DNA of 13,455 nucleotides from an uncultured Oscillospiraceae bacterium (GCA_900549055.1 URNB01000053.1:1-13455); one strand, 5' to 3'; counted from the stretch's first letter, positions 7,263 to 13,404 are shown. Program-made: numbers and translations. The notes: generated by a model not told the origin, from the sequence alone.

Positions 7263-8162
7263 ATGAAAAACAAAAATGATGCCGCGGGAACCGCAGCGGC
7301 GCTTGCGGCAAATATAATTTTCGGCTGCAGCTTTATATTTTCCAAAAAGGCTCTCAGCGCTGCGCATCCGCTCATGATTCTGTCGGTGCGGTTTACCGTT
7401 GCGTTTATTGCTATGAGTCTTTTGATACTTACAGGTAAATTCCGCTTATCGCTTAAAGGTAAGCCGAAGAAAAGACTTTTGATAATGGCGCTTGCACAGC
7501 CGCTTCTGTATTTCATTTTCGAGCTTTACGGCTTAAGTCTTGTCTCATCCGCATTATCGGGCGTGATAATCGCGCTCGTGCCCGTAGCGGTTATACTTTT
7601 ATCGGCGCTGTTTTCAGGCGAAAAGCCCACCTTATTGCAGGGCGTTTGTACCGCCGTATCGCTTGTAAGCGTTTCGGTCATGAGCATTATTTCAAATGAC
7701 GGCAAGGAAAACCGAACAACAGGAATACTTCTTTTAGCCGCAGCGGTTTTGTGCGCTGCGGTATTCAATATTTTAAGTCGAAGCGAATCAGAGCACTTTT
7801 CACCCTTTGAAAGAACGTGGTTTATGTTTTTGATTGGTGCTGTCGGTTTTAATGCGGCGGCAATAGCGGTTTTGCGCGGCAAGTACATATCGGAGCTTAT
7901 CGCCGCTGCCGGCTCTTATAGTTTTTGGGTCGCAATCCTTTACCTTGCTGTGCTGTCCTCGGTCGCGGCCTTTATGCTGTACAACTATTCAACAACCGTT
8001 ATAAGCGCAACAAGGGCGGCGTCTTTTTCAAACATAATAACCGTTGTTACCGTGATAGCCGGCGTTACCATACTTCACGAGCATTTTACTCCGACACAAT
8101 ACCTGCTTTGCGCGCTGATAATTTTGGGCGTTTGGGGAGTGAATTCAGATATCAGACATTAG
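7263..8162 (+). CDS. EamA/DMT-family transporter
   Basis: A 299-residue inner-membrane permease with about ten hydrophobic helices in two repeated EamA halves (about 10-140 and 152-292). Typical stretches are ANIIFGCSFIFSKKAL in helix 1, FELYGLSLVSSALSGVIIALVPV at 86-108 and a C-terminal LLCALIILGVWG. Members export or import small metabolites; the substrate cannot be read from sequence. The ATG is 11 nt after GGAG (7248-7251), slightly far. An earlier ATG (7255) opens only a three-codon ORF whose TGA overlaps this start. The last codons (SDIRH) and the TAG stop are made of the heptanucleotide repeat at 8145-8179, so the natural C-terminus may have been altered by repeat gain. It is a single-gene unit ending at the shared terminator. 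Confidence 0.9.
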   Translation: MKNKNDAAGTAAALAANIIFGCSFIFSKKALSAAHPLMILSVRFTVAFIAMSLLILTGKFRLSLKGKPKKRLLIMALAQPLLYFIFELYGLSLVSSALSGVIIALVPVAVILLSALFSGEKPTLLQGVCTAVSLVSVSVMSIISNDGKENRTTGILLLAAAVLCAAVFNILSRSESEHFSPFERTWFMFLIGAVGFNAAAIAVLRGKYISELIAAAGSYSFWVAILYLAVLSSVAAFMLYNYSTTVISATRAASFSNIITVVTVIAGVTILHEHFTPTQYLLCALIILGVWGVNSDIRH

Positions 8163-8179
8163 ATTTTAGATGTCAGATA
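8145..8179. repeat. Degenerate heptanucleotide array, TTAGAYR type, 5 units, overlapping a gene end
   Basis: Five consecutive 7-bp units: TCAGATA, TCAGACA, TTAGATT, TTAGATG and TCAGATA. This is the same family as 498-532. The first two and a half units are coding and supply the permease's last residues and its TAG stop (8160-8162). Confidence 0.75.
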
Positions 8180-8183
8180 TACA

Positions 8184-8213
8184 AAAAATCCCCCTCGTTC
8201 AAGGGGGATTTTT
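8184..8213. terminator. Bidirectional intrinsic terminator between converging genes
   Basis: A perfect 12-bp stem, AAAAATCCCCCT (8184-8195) with AGGGGGATTTTT (8202-8213), and a 6-nt loop. The A-tract and T-tract give a U-run on either strand, so it can end both the permease transcript (+) and the rpsF-ssb-rpsR transcript (-). Confidence 0.9.
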
Positions 8214-8222
8214 GACTTAACC

Positions 8223-8468
8223 TTAATCGTTTACATAAGGCAGAAGAGCTATCTGACGCGCACGCTTGATAGCGGTGGTCAGCTCGCGCTGATGAGCGGC
8301 ACAGGTGCCGGTAACGCGGCGGGGAAGAATCTTTGCACGTTCGGAGATAAACTTGCGAAGACGCGCAACATCCTTATAATCGATAGCTTCCACACGGTCA
8401 ACACAGAAATGGCAAACCTTTTTACGGGCTTTTCTGTGCATTGCTCTGTCGTTCTTCTCGTTTTCCAT
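8223..8468 (-). CDS. rpsR: 30S ribosomal protein S18
   Basis: An 81-residue S18 starting MENEKNDRAM. Diagnostic stretches are IDYKDVARLRKFISERAKILPRR at about 29-51 and the HQRELTTAIKRARQIALLPY end. C19-x-x-C22 and C56-x-x-H59 make it a zinc-binding (C+) form. S18 pairs with S6 on the platform of the 30S subunit. The frame is open upstream to 8507, but the ATG at 8468 follows AGGAGG by 9 nt and matches the family start. It is the last gene of rpsF-ssb-rpsR, 42 nt after ssb and just before the terminator. Confidence 0.97.
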   Translation of the reverse strand: MENEKNDRAMHRKARKKVCHFCVDRVEAIDYKDVARLRKFISERAKILPRRVTGTCAAHQRELTTAIKRARQIALLPYVND

Positions 8469-8510
8469 TTTAACAAACCTCCTATATACAGGATGAGACA
8501 AAATCAATTA

Positions 8511-8951
8511 TTAAAAGGGCAGATCGTCATCCGACATATCTCCCAGCTCGGTAAAATCATTGCTGCCTGCGTTGCTGTAGGAGCGGGTCGGTTCGGAATT
8601 GCCTGCGGGGGCATTGCCCGCCGATGCGGAATCACGCTTGGATTCCACGAATTGAATATTGTTTGCAACTACCTCAAATGCGGTTCTGTTGTTACCGTTT
8701 TTATCGGTATATTTACGGGTCTGAATGCTGCCCTCAATGCCGATAAGGTTACCCTTTTTGAAATATTTTGCAACAAATTCCGCCTGTTGACGCCAAGCGA
8801 CTATATTTATAAAATCAGTCTGCCTTTCTTCGCCTGAGCCGAAGCGTCTGTCAACAGCGATTGAAAAGGAAGTAACGGAAAGTCCGCTTTGGGTCGTTTT
8901 AAGCTCGGGGTCGGCAGTTAATCGACCCGTTAAAACCACAATATTAAACAT
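8511..8951 (-). CDS. ssb: Single-stranded DNA-binding protein
   Basis: A 146-residue SSB. The OB fold covers about 1-105 (MFNIVVLTGRLTADPELK at the start, DFINIVAWRQQAEFVAKYFKKG at about 46-67, FEVVANNIQFVES near 91-103). A flexible Gly/Asn/Ser-rich linker follows, then the acidic tip MSDDDLPF that recruits repair and replication partners. It lies between rpsF and rpsR, the standard bacterial order. AAGGAGG, overlapping the rpsF stop, sits 7 nt upstream of the ATG. Confidence 0.97.
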   Translation of the reverse strand: MFNIVVLTGRLTADPELKTTQSGLSVTSFSIAVDRRFGSGEERQTDFINIVAWRQQAEFVAKYFKKGNLIGIEGSIQTRKYTDKNGNNRTAFEVVANNIQFVESKRDSASAGNAPAGNSEPTRSYSNAGSNDFTELGDMSDDDLPF

Positions 8952-8963
8952 TTTCGTTCCTCC

Positions 8964-9245
8964 TTACTTCTTGATAACCATAGCGCGAAGAACACCGTCG
9001 GTGATCTTTGCTATACGCTCAAGCTCTGCCGGGAAAGACGGCTCGCTTTCAAAAGTGAAGAAAACATAGTAGCCTTCCGCTTCGTCGTTGATGAGATAAG
9101 CCAAGCGGCGCTTGCCCCAGTCGTCAACATTCTCAATTGTGCCGTGCTTTGCGATAAGGTCATTGAATTTTTCCTTTAAAGCCGCAGTGGCATCTTCACC
9201 CTGCGCAACGGATAAAACAATGGCAGCCTCGTACTTGTTTGTCAT
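8964..9245 (-). CDS. rpsF: 30S ribosomal protein S6
   Basis: A 93-residue S6 with YEAAIVLSV at 5-13, WGKRRLAYLINDEAEGYYVFFTFES at about 43-67 and a terminal LRAMVIKK. It binds S18 and 16S rRNA. GGGAGGTG lies about 7 nt upstream of the ATG. First gene of rpsF-ssb-rpsR, driven by the consensus promoter at 9322-9350. Confidence 0.97.
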   Translation of the reverse strand: MTNKYEAAIVLSVAQGEDATAALKEKFNDLIAKHGTIENVDDWGKRRLAYLINDEAEGYYVFFTFESEPSFPAELERIAKITDGVLRAMVIKK

Positions 9246-9272
9246 TTCTTTGCACCTCCCTTTGGACTTTTG

Positions 9273-9290
9273 GCCCCGTATAAACGGAGC
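9273..9290 (-). promoter_or_regulatory. Hairpin in the rpsF leader, candidate S6:S18 autoregulatory site
   Basis: On the minus strand GCTCCG-TTTATA-CGGGGC forms a 6-bp stem (one G-T pair) between the promoter and the rpsF ribosome binding site. rpsF leaders in many bacteria carry a structured site with a CCG element bound by the S6:S18 complex. The position fits and CCG is present, but I cannot confirm the full motif by eye. Confidence 0.35.
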
Positions 9291-9321
9291 AAGGAGCTAA
9301 TTTTTATAATCAGCAAACTGT

Positions 9322-9350
9322 ATTATAACAATTTTTTTCCTGCTTGTCAA
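9322..9350 (-). promoter_or_regulatory. Consensus sigma-A promoter of rpsF-ssb-rpsR
   Basis: On the minus strand both hexamers are perfect: TTGACA (9345-9350) and TATAAT (9322-9327), spacer 17 nt. A strong promoter is expected for a ribosomal protein operon. Confidence 0.88.
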
Positions 9351-9358
9351 TAAAATTA

Positions 9359-9387
9359 TTGCTTTTATTTGCGTTTGACTGTATAAT
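9359..9387 (+). promoter_or_regulatory. Promoter of coaX
   Basis: TTGCTT (9359-9364) and TATAAT (9382-9387), spacer 17 nt, 21 nt before the coaX ATG. Its -35 lies only 8 nt from the -35 of the divergent rpsF promoter. Confidence 0.7.
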
Positions 9388-9408
9388 AGCCTTGAAGGAG
9401 TGATTTTA

Positions 9409-10173
9409 ATGCTGCTTACAATAGATATAGGTAATACGAATGTAACGCTCGGAGCGTATAATTCAAATATTCTTTCCTTTACCGCGCGGCTCTCGACCGA
9501 CAGCGGCAAGACCTCTGACCAATACGCGATTGAGATTAAGGACGTGCTTTCGCTTTACGGTCAAAGCTTTGAGGATATTGAGGACTGCATTATATCCTCT
9601 GTCGTACCCGCGGTGACCGAAAGCGTCGGCGGCGCGGTTTCGAAGCTGTGCCATATTGTTCCGCTTATTTTAGGCCCCGGAGTCAAAACCGGGCTTAATA
9701 TAAAAATCGATAACCCCGCACAGCTCGGTGCAGACCTTGTGGCAGGTGCGGTAGGCGCGCTCGAAGAATACACAATGCCCTGCGTTGTAATAGATATGGG
9801 TACCGCCTCCACAATCAGCGTGCTTGATAAAAACGGCACATTTTTGGGCGGAGCTATCGCCGCAGGCGTGCGGCTCACTCTAAAAGCGCTGACCGCGAAT
9901 ACCTCGCAGCTGCCGTCAATACCGATAGAAGCGCCAAAATCGGTCATCGGGACAAACACCGTGGAATGTATGCAGTCGGGGCTTGTTTACGGCACCGCCT
10001 CCATGATAGACGGTCTGCTTGACCAAATTGAGGAAGAGCTCGGCGAAACGCCGACCTTTGTTGCAACGGGCGGACTTTCAAAGGAAATAATAGCCCATTG
10101 CAGAAAGAACATTATATACAGTGAAAATCTTTTACTCGAGGGATTGAAGGCCATTTACGAAAAGAATAATTAA
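9409..10173 (+). CDS. coaX: Type III pantothenate kinase
   Basis: A 254-residue enzyme that phosphorylates pantothenate, the first step of coenzyme A synthesis. It is a type III (CoaX, ASKHA-fold) kinase: phosphate loop DIGNTN at 6-11, GADL at 107-110 (D109 the likely catalytic base), DMGTAST at 129-135, FLGGAIAAG near 145-153 and ATGGLS near 219-224. Length is normal. ATG 9409 is preferred because AAGGAG lies 8 nt upstream; an in-frame GTG at 9400 overlaps that site. The next gene is an ECF S component, suggesting uptake and phosphorylation of pantothenate are encoded together. Confidence 0.96.
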   Translation: MLLTIDIGNTNVTLGAYNSNILSFTARLSTDSGKTSDQYAIEIKDVLSLYGQSFEDIEDCIISSVVPAVTESVGGAVSKLCHIVPLILGPGVKTGLNIKIDNPAQLGADLVAGAVGALEEYTMPCVVIDMGTASTISVLDKNGTFLGGAIAAGVRLTLKALTANTSQLPSIPIEAPKSVIGTNTVECMQSGLVYGTASMIDGLLDQIEEELGETPTFVATGGLSKEIIAHCRKNIIYSENLLLEGLKAIYEKNN

Positions 10174-10178
10174 AACAA

Positions 10179-10259
10179 CCGCTTTTGCGGATAATATATA
10201 TTATCAGGCTGACGAAAGACAGCCAAATGAACTCTACTCATTGGAGAGAGTATCGGAGG
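10179..10259 (+). promoter_or_regulatory. Structured leader before the ECF gene
   Basis: The gap between coaX and the ECF gene holds several stems: CCGC-TTTT-GCGG (10179-10190), a 16-nt A/T palindrome (10190-10205), GGCTG/CAGCC (10207-10224), and two that exclude each other, CCAAATGA/TCATTGG (10223-10244, one bulge) and ACTCT/AGAGT (10231-10251). The ribosome binding site GGAGG is at 10255-10259. I do not recognise a known riboswitch class. Confidence 0.4.
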
Positions 10260-10268
10260 TAATGAATT

Positions 10269-10847
10269 ATGTCAACAGAAAGAAAAAAACAAACAGAAAA
10301 CCTTGTACTCGGCGCAATACTGACGGCAATCGTCGTTGTGCTGCAGATTTTGGGCGAATTTATCAAGTTCGGTCCGTTTTCCGTTTCGCTGGTGCTCATA
10401 CCTATAGTTATAGGCGCGGCGAAATGCGGCGTGAAGATCGGTACATGGCTTGGCCTTGTGTTCGGCACGGTAGTGCTGCTGAACGGCGACGCAACGGCAT
10501 TTTTTGCCGTAAATGTATTCGGCACGGTACTGACGGTGCTGCTCAAAGGCGCGGCGTGCGGCTTTGCGGCGGGGCTCACCTACAAGCTGCTTGCAAAATA
10601 CAATAAATATGCGGCGGTCATTACCGCGGCGGTCGTCTGCCCGCTTGTGAACACGGGCGTTTTCCTTATAGGATGCCTGCTGTTCTTCCTTGATACTATA
10701 AAGGCGTGGGGCGCGAATCTTGGATTTACCAATACCGTATCATATGTATTTTTAGGTATGGTCGGCGGAAATTTCCTGTTCGAGCTTGCCTCAAACATGA
10801 TTTTAAGCCCGGTTATACTGCGGATACTCAATTTCAAAGAGAAATAA
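10269..10847 (+). CDS. ECF transporter S component, probably for pantothenate
   Basis: A 192-residue membrane protein with about six helices (roughly 10-30, 36-58, 60-82, 84-106, 114-138 and 152-182). It fits the substrate-binding S component of energy-coupling factor transporters (PF12822-like): small, hydrophobic, with an amphipathic N-terminus and FGPFSVSLVLIPIVIGA at 35-51. Such proteins bind a vitamin and share a general EcfA-EcfA'-EcfT module that is not in this window. The specificity call (PanT-type) is inference from the adjacent coaX only. GGAGG lies 9 nt before the ATG. Confidence 0.85.
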   Translation: MSTERKKQTENLVLGAILTAIVVVLQILGEFIKFGPFSVSLVLIPIVIGAAKCGVKIGTWLGLVFGTVVLLNGDATAFFAVNVFGTVLTVLLKGAACGFAAGLTYKLLAKYNKYAAVITAAVVCPLVNTGVFLIGCLLFFLDTIKAWGANLGFTNTVSYVFLGMVGGNFLFELASNMILSPVILRILNFKEK

Positions 10848-10861
10848 TATCATATACAGCA

Positions 10862-10899
10862 AAAGCTGTCGTTGTCATTTTTATGACAGCGGCAGCTTT
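10862..10899 (+). terminator. Strong hairpin after the ECF gene
   Basis: AGCTGTCGTTGTCAT (10864-10878) pairs with ATGACAGCGGCAGCT (10883-10897) over 15 bp with two G-T pairs and a TTTT loop; two further A-T pairs extend it. There is no long U-run on the plus strand after the stem, so termination efficiency is uncertain, but its place 14 nt after the stop fits a 3' end. Confidence 0.65.
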
Positions 10900-10904
10900 C
10901 ATTC

Positions 10905-11074
10905 TGTCGAAAAAACCGGAAATTTGTTTTTGCGGCGGTAACGCCTCATTTTTCGTTTTCCCACGCATGTGCGGCGGAAAAACACCTTGTAAACGAAAAA
11001 ACGCTTGTTCAACGGTTTTTTCAAGGACACCGGGGCGGTATTCCCGTCCAAGACGGTGTCAACTTTTTTCGACA
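10905..11074. ncRNA. Gene-free element of nested inverted repeats, candidate structured RNA
   Basis: No ORF here looks genuine, yet the stretch is full of exact inverted repeats: GAAAAAACCG (10909-10918) with CGGTTTTTTC (11013-11022); GGCG-GTAA-CGCC (10934-10945, a GNRA-type loop); TTTTTCGTTT (10949-10958) with AAACGAAAAA (10991-11000); GACACCG (11026-11032) with CGGTGTC (11054-11060) followed by AAC and six T, which is a terminator on the plus strand. In addition TGTCGAAAAAA (10905-10915) matches TTTTTTCGACA (11064-11074), competing with the first pair. It could be a small RNA, paired 3' ends of the flanking genes, or a short mobile repeat. Strand and promoter are unresolved. Confidence 0.4.
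11026..11069 (+). terminator. Terminator-like hairpin with U-run
   Basis: GACACCG/CGGTGTC, with an inner GGG/CCC pair, is followed after 3 nt by six T on the plus strand. It ends the structured element above and lies just before the converging DivIVA-like gene. Confidence 0.5.
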
Positions 11075-11085
11075 CGACCGAATTG

Positions 11086-11637
11086 TTATGAGTTTACTAT
11101 TTCGGCATAAACCTCATCAAAACGAGCCTTGCTTTCATCGGACGAGACGGTATTGCCGATTATCTGCTCCCTTGTTTGATTGAGGGATTCAAGCAGACCG
11201 TCGACCTCGCCTATAAATTCATCGGTAGTCTTAACTATATTCTTCTTAAGCTCATCAAGAGAGGAATGTGCGTCAGCAAGGGTTGAAAGGTTTTTTTCGA
11301 CCTGAATTGCCGCAAGCCCGGCATTTTTTTCGGAATTTTCCATAATCGCGCGCGCGTTCGCCTGAGCCACAAGATAAAGCTTGCCTATGTTTTCGGAAAG
11401 CCTTCCTATCTCCTCGTACTTCTCGTTGAACTCCTCAAGCTTCTTTGAAATTTCTTCCTTTTCCCTGTTCAGCTCCGCGCAGTTTTGGTTTGAAAGCTCA
11501 AGCTCCTTTGAAAGCTTTTCCACCTGTTCGGTCAGATCCTTTTCGTTTTTAACAAAGGTCTTTTGAGATTTTTCTATGTATTCCATTACGTCCGCGCAAT
11601 TAAAGCCGAACAAGCTTTTTCTGAATCCCGCCGCCAT
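11086..11637 (-). CDS. DivIVA-like coiled-coil protein
   Basis: A 183-residue cytoplasmic protein. The N-terminal FRKSLFGFNCADVMEYIE (5-22) resembles the DivIVA/GpsB membrane-binding start (F-G-Y/F...V..Y/F). A long coiled coil runs through about 25-80, and a helical tail to 183 includes GKLYLVAQANARAIMENSEKN at about 85-105. DivIVA-type proteins mark curved membrane at poles and septa; whether this one does is inference. It is shorter than canonical DivIVA and has no transmembrane segment. AGGAGG lies 7 nt before the ATG. It has its own promoter (11676-11704) and is divergent from the phosphatase-pgeF pair. Confidence 0.75.
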   Translation of the reverse strand: MAAGFRKSLFGFNCADVMEYIEKSQKTFVKNEKDLTEQVEKLSKELELSNQNCAELNREKEEISKKLEEFNEKYEEIGRLSENIGKLYLVAQANARAIMENSEKNAGLAAIQVEKNLSTLADAHSSLDELKKNIVKTTDEFIGEVDGLLESLNQTREQIIGNTVSSDESKARFDEVYAEIVNS

Positions 11638-11675
11638 TAAAATTCCTCCTAATGCGATAATCGCCTGTATCTAAC

Positions 11676-11704
11676 AGTATAACAAGTATTCTTAAAAATT
11701 ACAA
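11676..11704 (-). promoter_or_regulatory. Promoter of the DivIVA-like gene
   Basis: On the minus strand TTGTAA (11699-11704) and TATACT (11676-11681), spacer 17 nt, 38 nt before the ATG. Confidence 0.65.
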
Positions 11705-11724
11705 GTCCCAATATTATTTATCGG

Positions 11725-11753
11725 TTGCTATTCTTACACCGATGTTGTATAAT
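11725..11753 (+). promoter_or_regulatory. Promoter of the phosphatase-pgeF pair
   Basis: TTGCTA (11725-11730) and a perfect TATAAT (11748-11753), spacer 17 nt. Transcription should begin near 11760, leaving a very short leader. Confidence 0.7.
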
Positions 11754-11764
11754 ACCTTCGGGAT

Positions 11765-12481
11765 GTGATTAAAATTTTACTGGATATACATTCGCATGTG
11801 CTGCCCGGAGTTGACGACGGCGCAAAAGATTTGGAGGAATCTATCGAACTGCTTAAAATGATGCGGCAGCAGGGTATCACCCATGTGCTGGCGACACCGC
11901 ATTTTTATGCTTCAAGCGATGGGCTTGATGAATACCGCGCAAGGGTCGGCTATGCCTTCAGTCAGCTTAAAGCCGCTGCCGACAGCGCTTCCCTGCCGTA
12001 CGTTATGCTCGGCTGCGAGGTGCTTTATTACAGCTGCATCGGAAGGAGCGAATCGGTTTATAATTTCTGCCTGAACGGTTCCGATTATCTGCTGCTTGAG
12101 CTTTCCGACAACTGCATAGACGATGAATTTTTCAAGGATATTGAGGATCTGCGCAGAAATCTCGGCATAACGCCGATAATCGCGCATCTTGAGCGCTATC
12201 ATAAGTTTCCCAATTACAAAAAGCTGCTGAAATTTTTGGCAGAAAACGAAATCCCTGCACAGATAAACGCCTCCTCGCTTTTTTCGCGGGAATACTCTAA
12301 AACGGTGAATAAGCTTATAAAGAAGCAGCTTGTTGATTTCATCGGCACGGACGCGCACTCTGTCGCCAAACGCCCGCCGATGATGCAGCCCGCACTTGAA
12401 GCAATCAAAAAAAGATTCGGCGCGGAATATTCCGATGAATTTATCAGCAATTCTCAAAAATTACTTGAACGGATAGGATGA
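11765..12481 (+). CDS. PHP-domain phosphatase, CpsB/YwqE-like (tyrosine-protein phosphatase family)
   Basis: A 238-residue metal-dependent PHP hydrolase of the CpsB/CapC/YwqE group, which dephosphorylates bacterial tyrosine kinases or their targets in capsule and exopolysaccharide control. Likely metal ligands are D7-I-H9-S-H11, the VDDG turn (16-19), H46 in ATPHF, E85 in GCEV, H141 in AHLERY, and D196 and H198 in GTDAH. No BY-kinase or capsule gene is in the window, so the substrate is open. The start is unsure: GTG 11765 sits about 5 nt from the predicted transcript start and overlaps GGATGTGAT, a near match to the extended ribosome binding sequence GGAGGTGAT. That site would better suit an in-frame ATT at 11774 or CTG at 11780, closer to the usual M-x-D-I-H-S-H start. 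The gene overlaps pgeF by 4 nt (ATGA). Confidence 0.88.
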   Translation: MIKILLDIHSHVLPGVDDGAKDLEESIELLKMMRQQGITHVLATPHFYASSDGLDEYRARVGYAFSQLKAAADSASLPYVMLGCEVLYYSCIGRSESVYNFCLNGSDYLLLELSDNCIDDEFFKDIEDLRRNLGITPIIAHLERYHKFPNYKKLLKFLAENEIPAQINASSLFSREYSKTVNKLIKKQLVDFIGTDAHSVAKRPPMMQPALEAIKKRFGAEYSDEFISNSQKLLERIG

Positions 12482-13311
12482 TACAATTGCTGCAAAGTAA
12501 AACGCTTGATATTATAAAAAAAGACGGATTGACCTATATTCAGTTTCCACGACTTGCCGCCTGCGGAGCGGTCAAGCATATTTTTTCCACGCGTATGGGC
12601 GGAGTGAGCAATAGCATTTACGGCCCGATGAACTTAAGCTTCAACAGGGGCGACAGCCGCGAAAATGTTCTCGAAAATTATAAAATACTCTGCGGGGCTG
12701 TCGGAATTGACATAAATAAGCTTGTCTTGACCCATCAGACTCACACCGCAAATGTAAGAGCCGTAACCGAGGAGGATTGCGGCACGGGTATATTCAAGGA
12801 ACCGTTTTCGGATGTTGACGGGCTTATAACCGACCGCCCCGGAGTGGCTCTTGTAACACAGTATGCCGACTGCACCCCGCTTGTGTTCTGCGACCCCGTA
12901 AGACGAGTTGCTGCAACCTCGCACGCAGGCTGGCGCGGTACGGTACAGGAGATCGGAGCGGCGACCGTTAAAAAAATGATTGACGAATTCGGCTGCCGTG
13001 CCGAAAATATAATTGCGGGAATAGGTCCCTGCATAGGCAAGTGCTGCTACGAGGTGGATGACCCGGTAATAAACGGATTCAAAAAGCTTGATTATATAAA
13101 TATTTCCGACATAGCCGAGGAAAAGGGCGGCGGAAAATATATGCTGGATTTGGTTACAGCAAACAAGCTTATACTGATCCATGCGGGGATAGACCCGAAT
13201 AATATAGACGCATCGGATATATGCACCTGCTGTAACAGCAGGGAGCTGCATTCCCACCGTGCTTCTCCTCTTAAACGCGGCAACCTTGCGGCGATAATAG
13301 CGTTGATTTAA
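12478..13311 (+). CDS. pgeF: Peptidoglycan editing factor PgeF (YfiH/YlmD, laccase domain)
   Basis: A 277-residue laccase-domain (multicopper polyphenol oxidase, PF02578) protein. Family members act as purine nucleoside phosphorylases/adenosine deaminases rather than laccases, and E. coli PgeF prevents wrong amino acids entering peptidoglycan stem peptides. Conserved parts are FSTRMGGVS at 36-44, HQTH at 86-89, ADCTP at 130-134 and SHAGWRGT at 148-155. H89, C132 and H149 are the likely zinc ligands. GIGPCIGKCCYEV at 181-193 and CTCC at 249-252 follow. The start overlaps the phosphatase stop as ATGA, with GGATAGG just before it, so translation is coupled. The region that matches relatives begins at about residue 11, so a slightly later start is possible. 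Confidence 0.93.
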   Translation: MIQLLQSKTLDIIKKDGLTYIQFPRLAACGAVKHIFSTRMGGVSNSIYGPMNLSFNRGDSRENVLENYKILCGAVGIDINKLVLTHQTHTANVRAVTEEDCGTGIFKEPFSDVDGLITDRPGVALVTQYADCTPLVFCDPVRRVAATSHAGWRGTVQEIGAATVKKMIDEFGCRAENIIAGIGPCIGKCCYEVDDPVINGFKKLDYINISDIAEEKGGGKYMLDLVTANKLILIHAGIDPNNIDASDICTCCNSRELHSHRASPLKRGNLAAIIALI

Positions 13312-13314
13312 AGC

Positions 13315-13361
13315 GAAAGCCTGCTGTTCCTATACCTTGGGAGCAGCAGACTTTCTTTTTT
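13315..13361 (+). terminator. Intrinsic terminator after pgeF
   Basis: CTGCTGTTCC (13321-13330) pairs with GGAGCAGCAG (13340-13349), with one G-T pair. One C-A mismatch follows, then GAAAG/CTTTC lengthens the stem to 13315-13355. Six T follow at 13356-13361. It begins 4 nt after the stop. Confidence 0.9.
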
Positions 13362-13404
13362 ATATTATAATTTCAAAAATCCGAATTATATTAATGTCTG
13401 CTGA

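Noticed and set aside
7255..7266. Three-codon ORF whose TGA overlaps the permease ATG, a possible coupling leader
   Set aside because: Its ATG is only 3 nt from GGAG, too close for normal initiation; more likely chance.
8292..8837. 181-residue plus-strand ORF
   Set aside because: It lies opposite rpsR and ssb, whose identity is certain, and has no ribosome binding site or family features.
9561..9959. 132-residue minus-strand ORF
   Set aside because: Antisense to coaX; composition is typical of a complement of a coding strand.
10240..10606. Plus-strand ORF overlapping the ECF gene start
   Set aside because: It is in another frame, with basic low-complexity content; the ECF frame has the proper GGAGG spacing and hydrophobic helices.
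11912..12457. 181-residue minus-strand ORF
   Set aside because: Antisense to the PHP phosphatase, with no recognisable domain.
12634..13257. 207-residue minus-strand ORF
   Set aside because: It is fully antisense to pgeF. Long antisense frames are expected from the third-position bias, and the protein has no coherent features.
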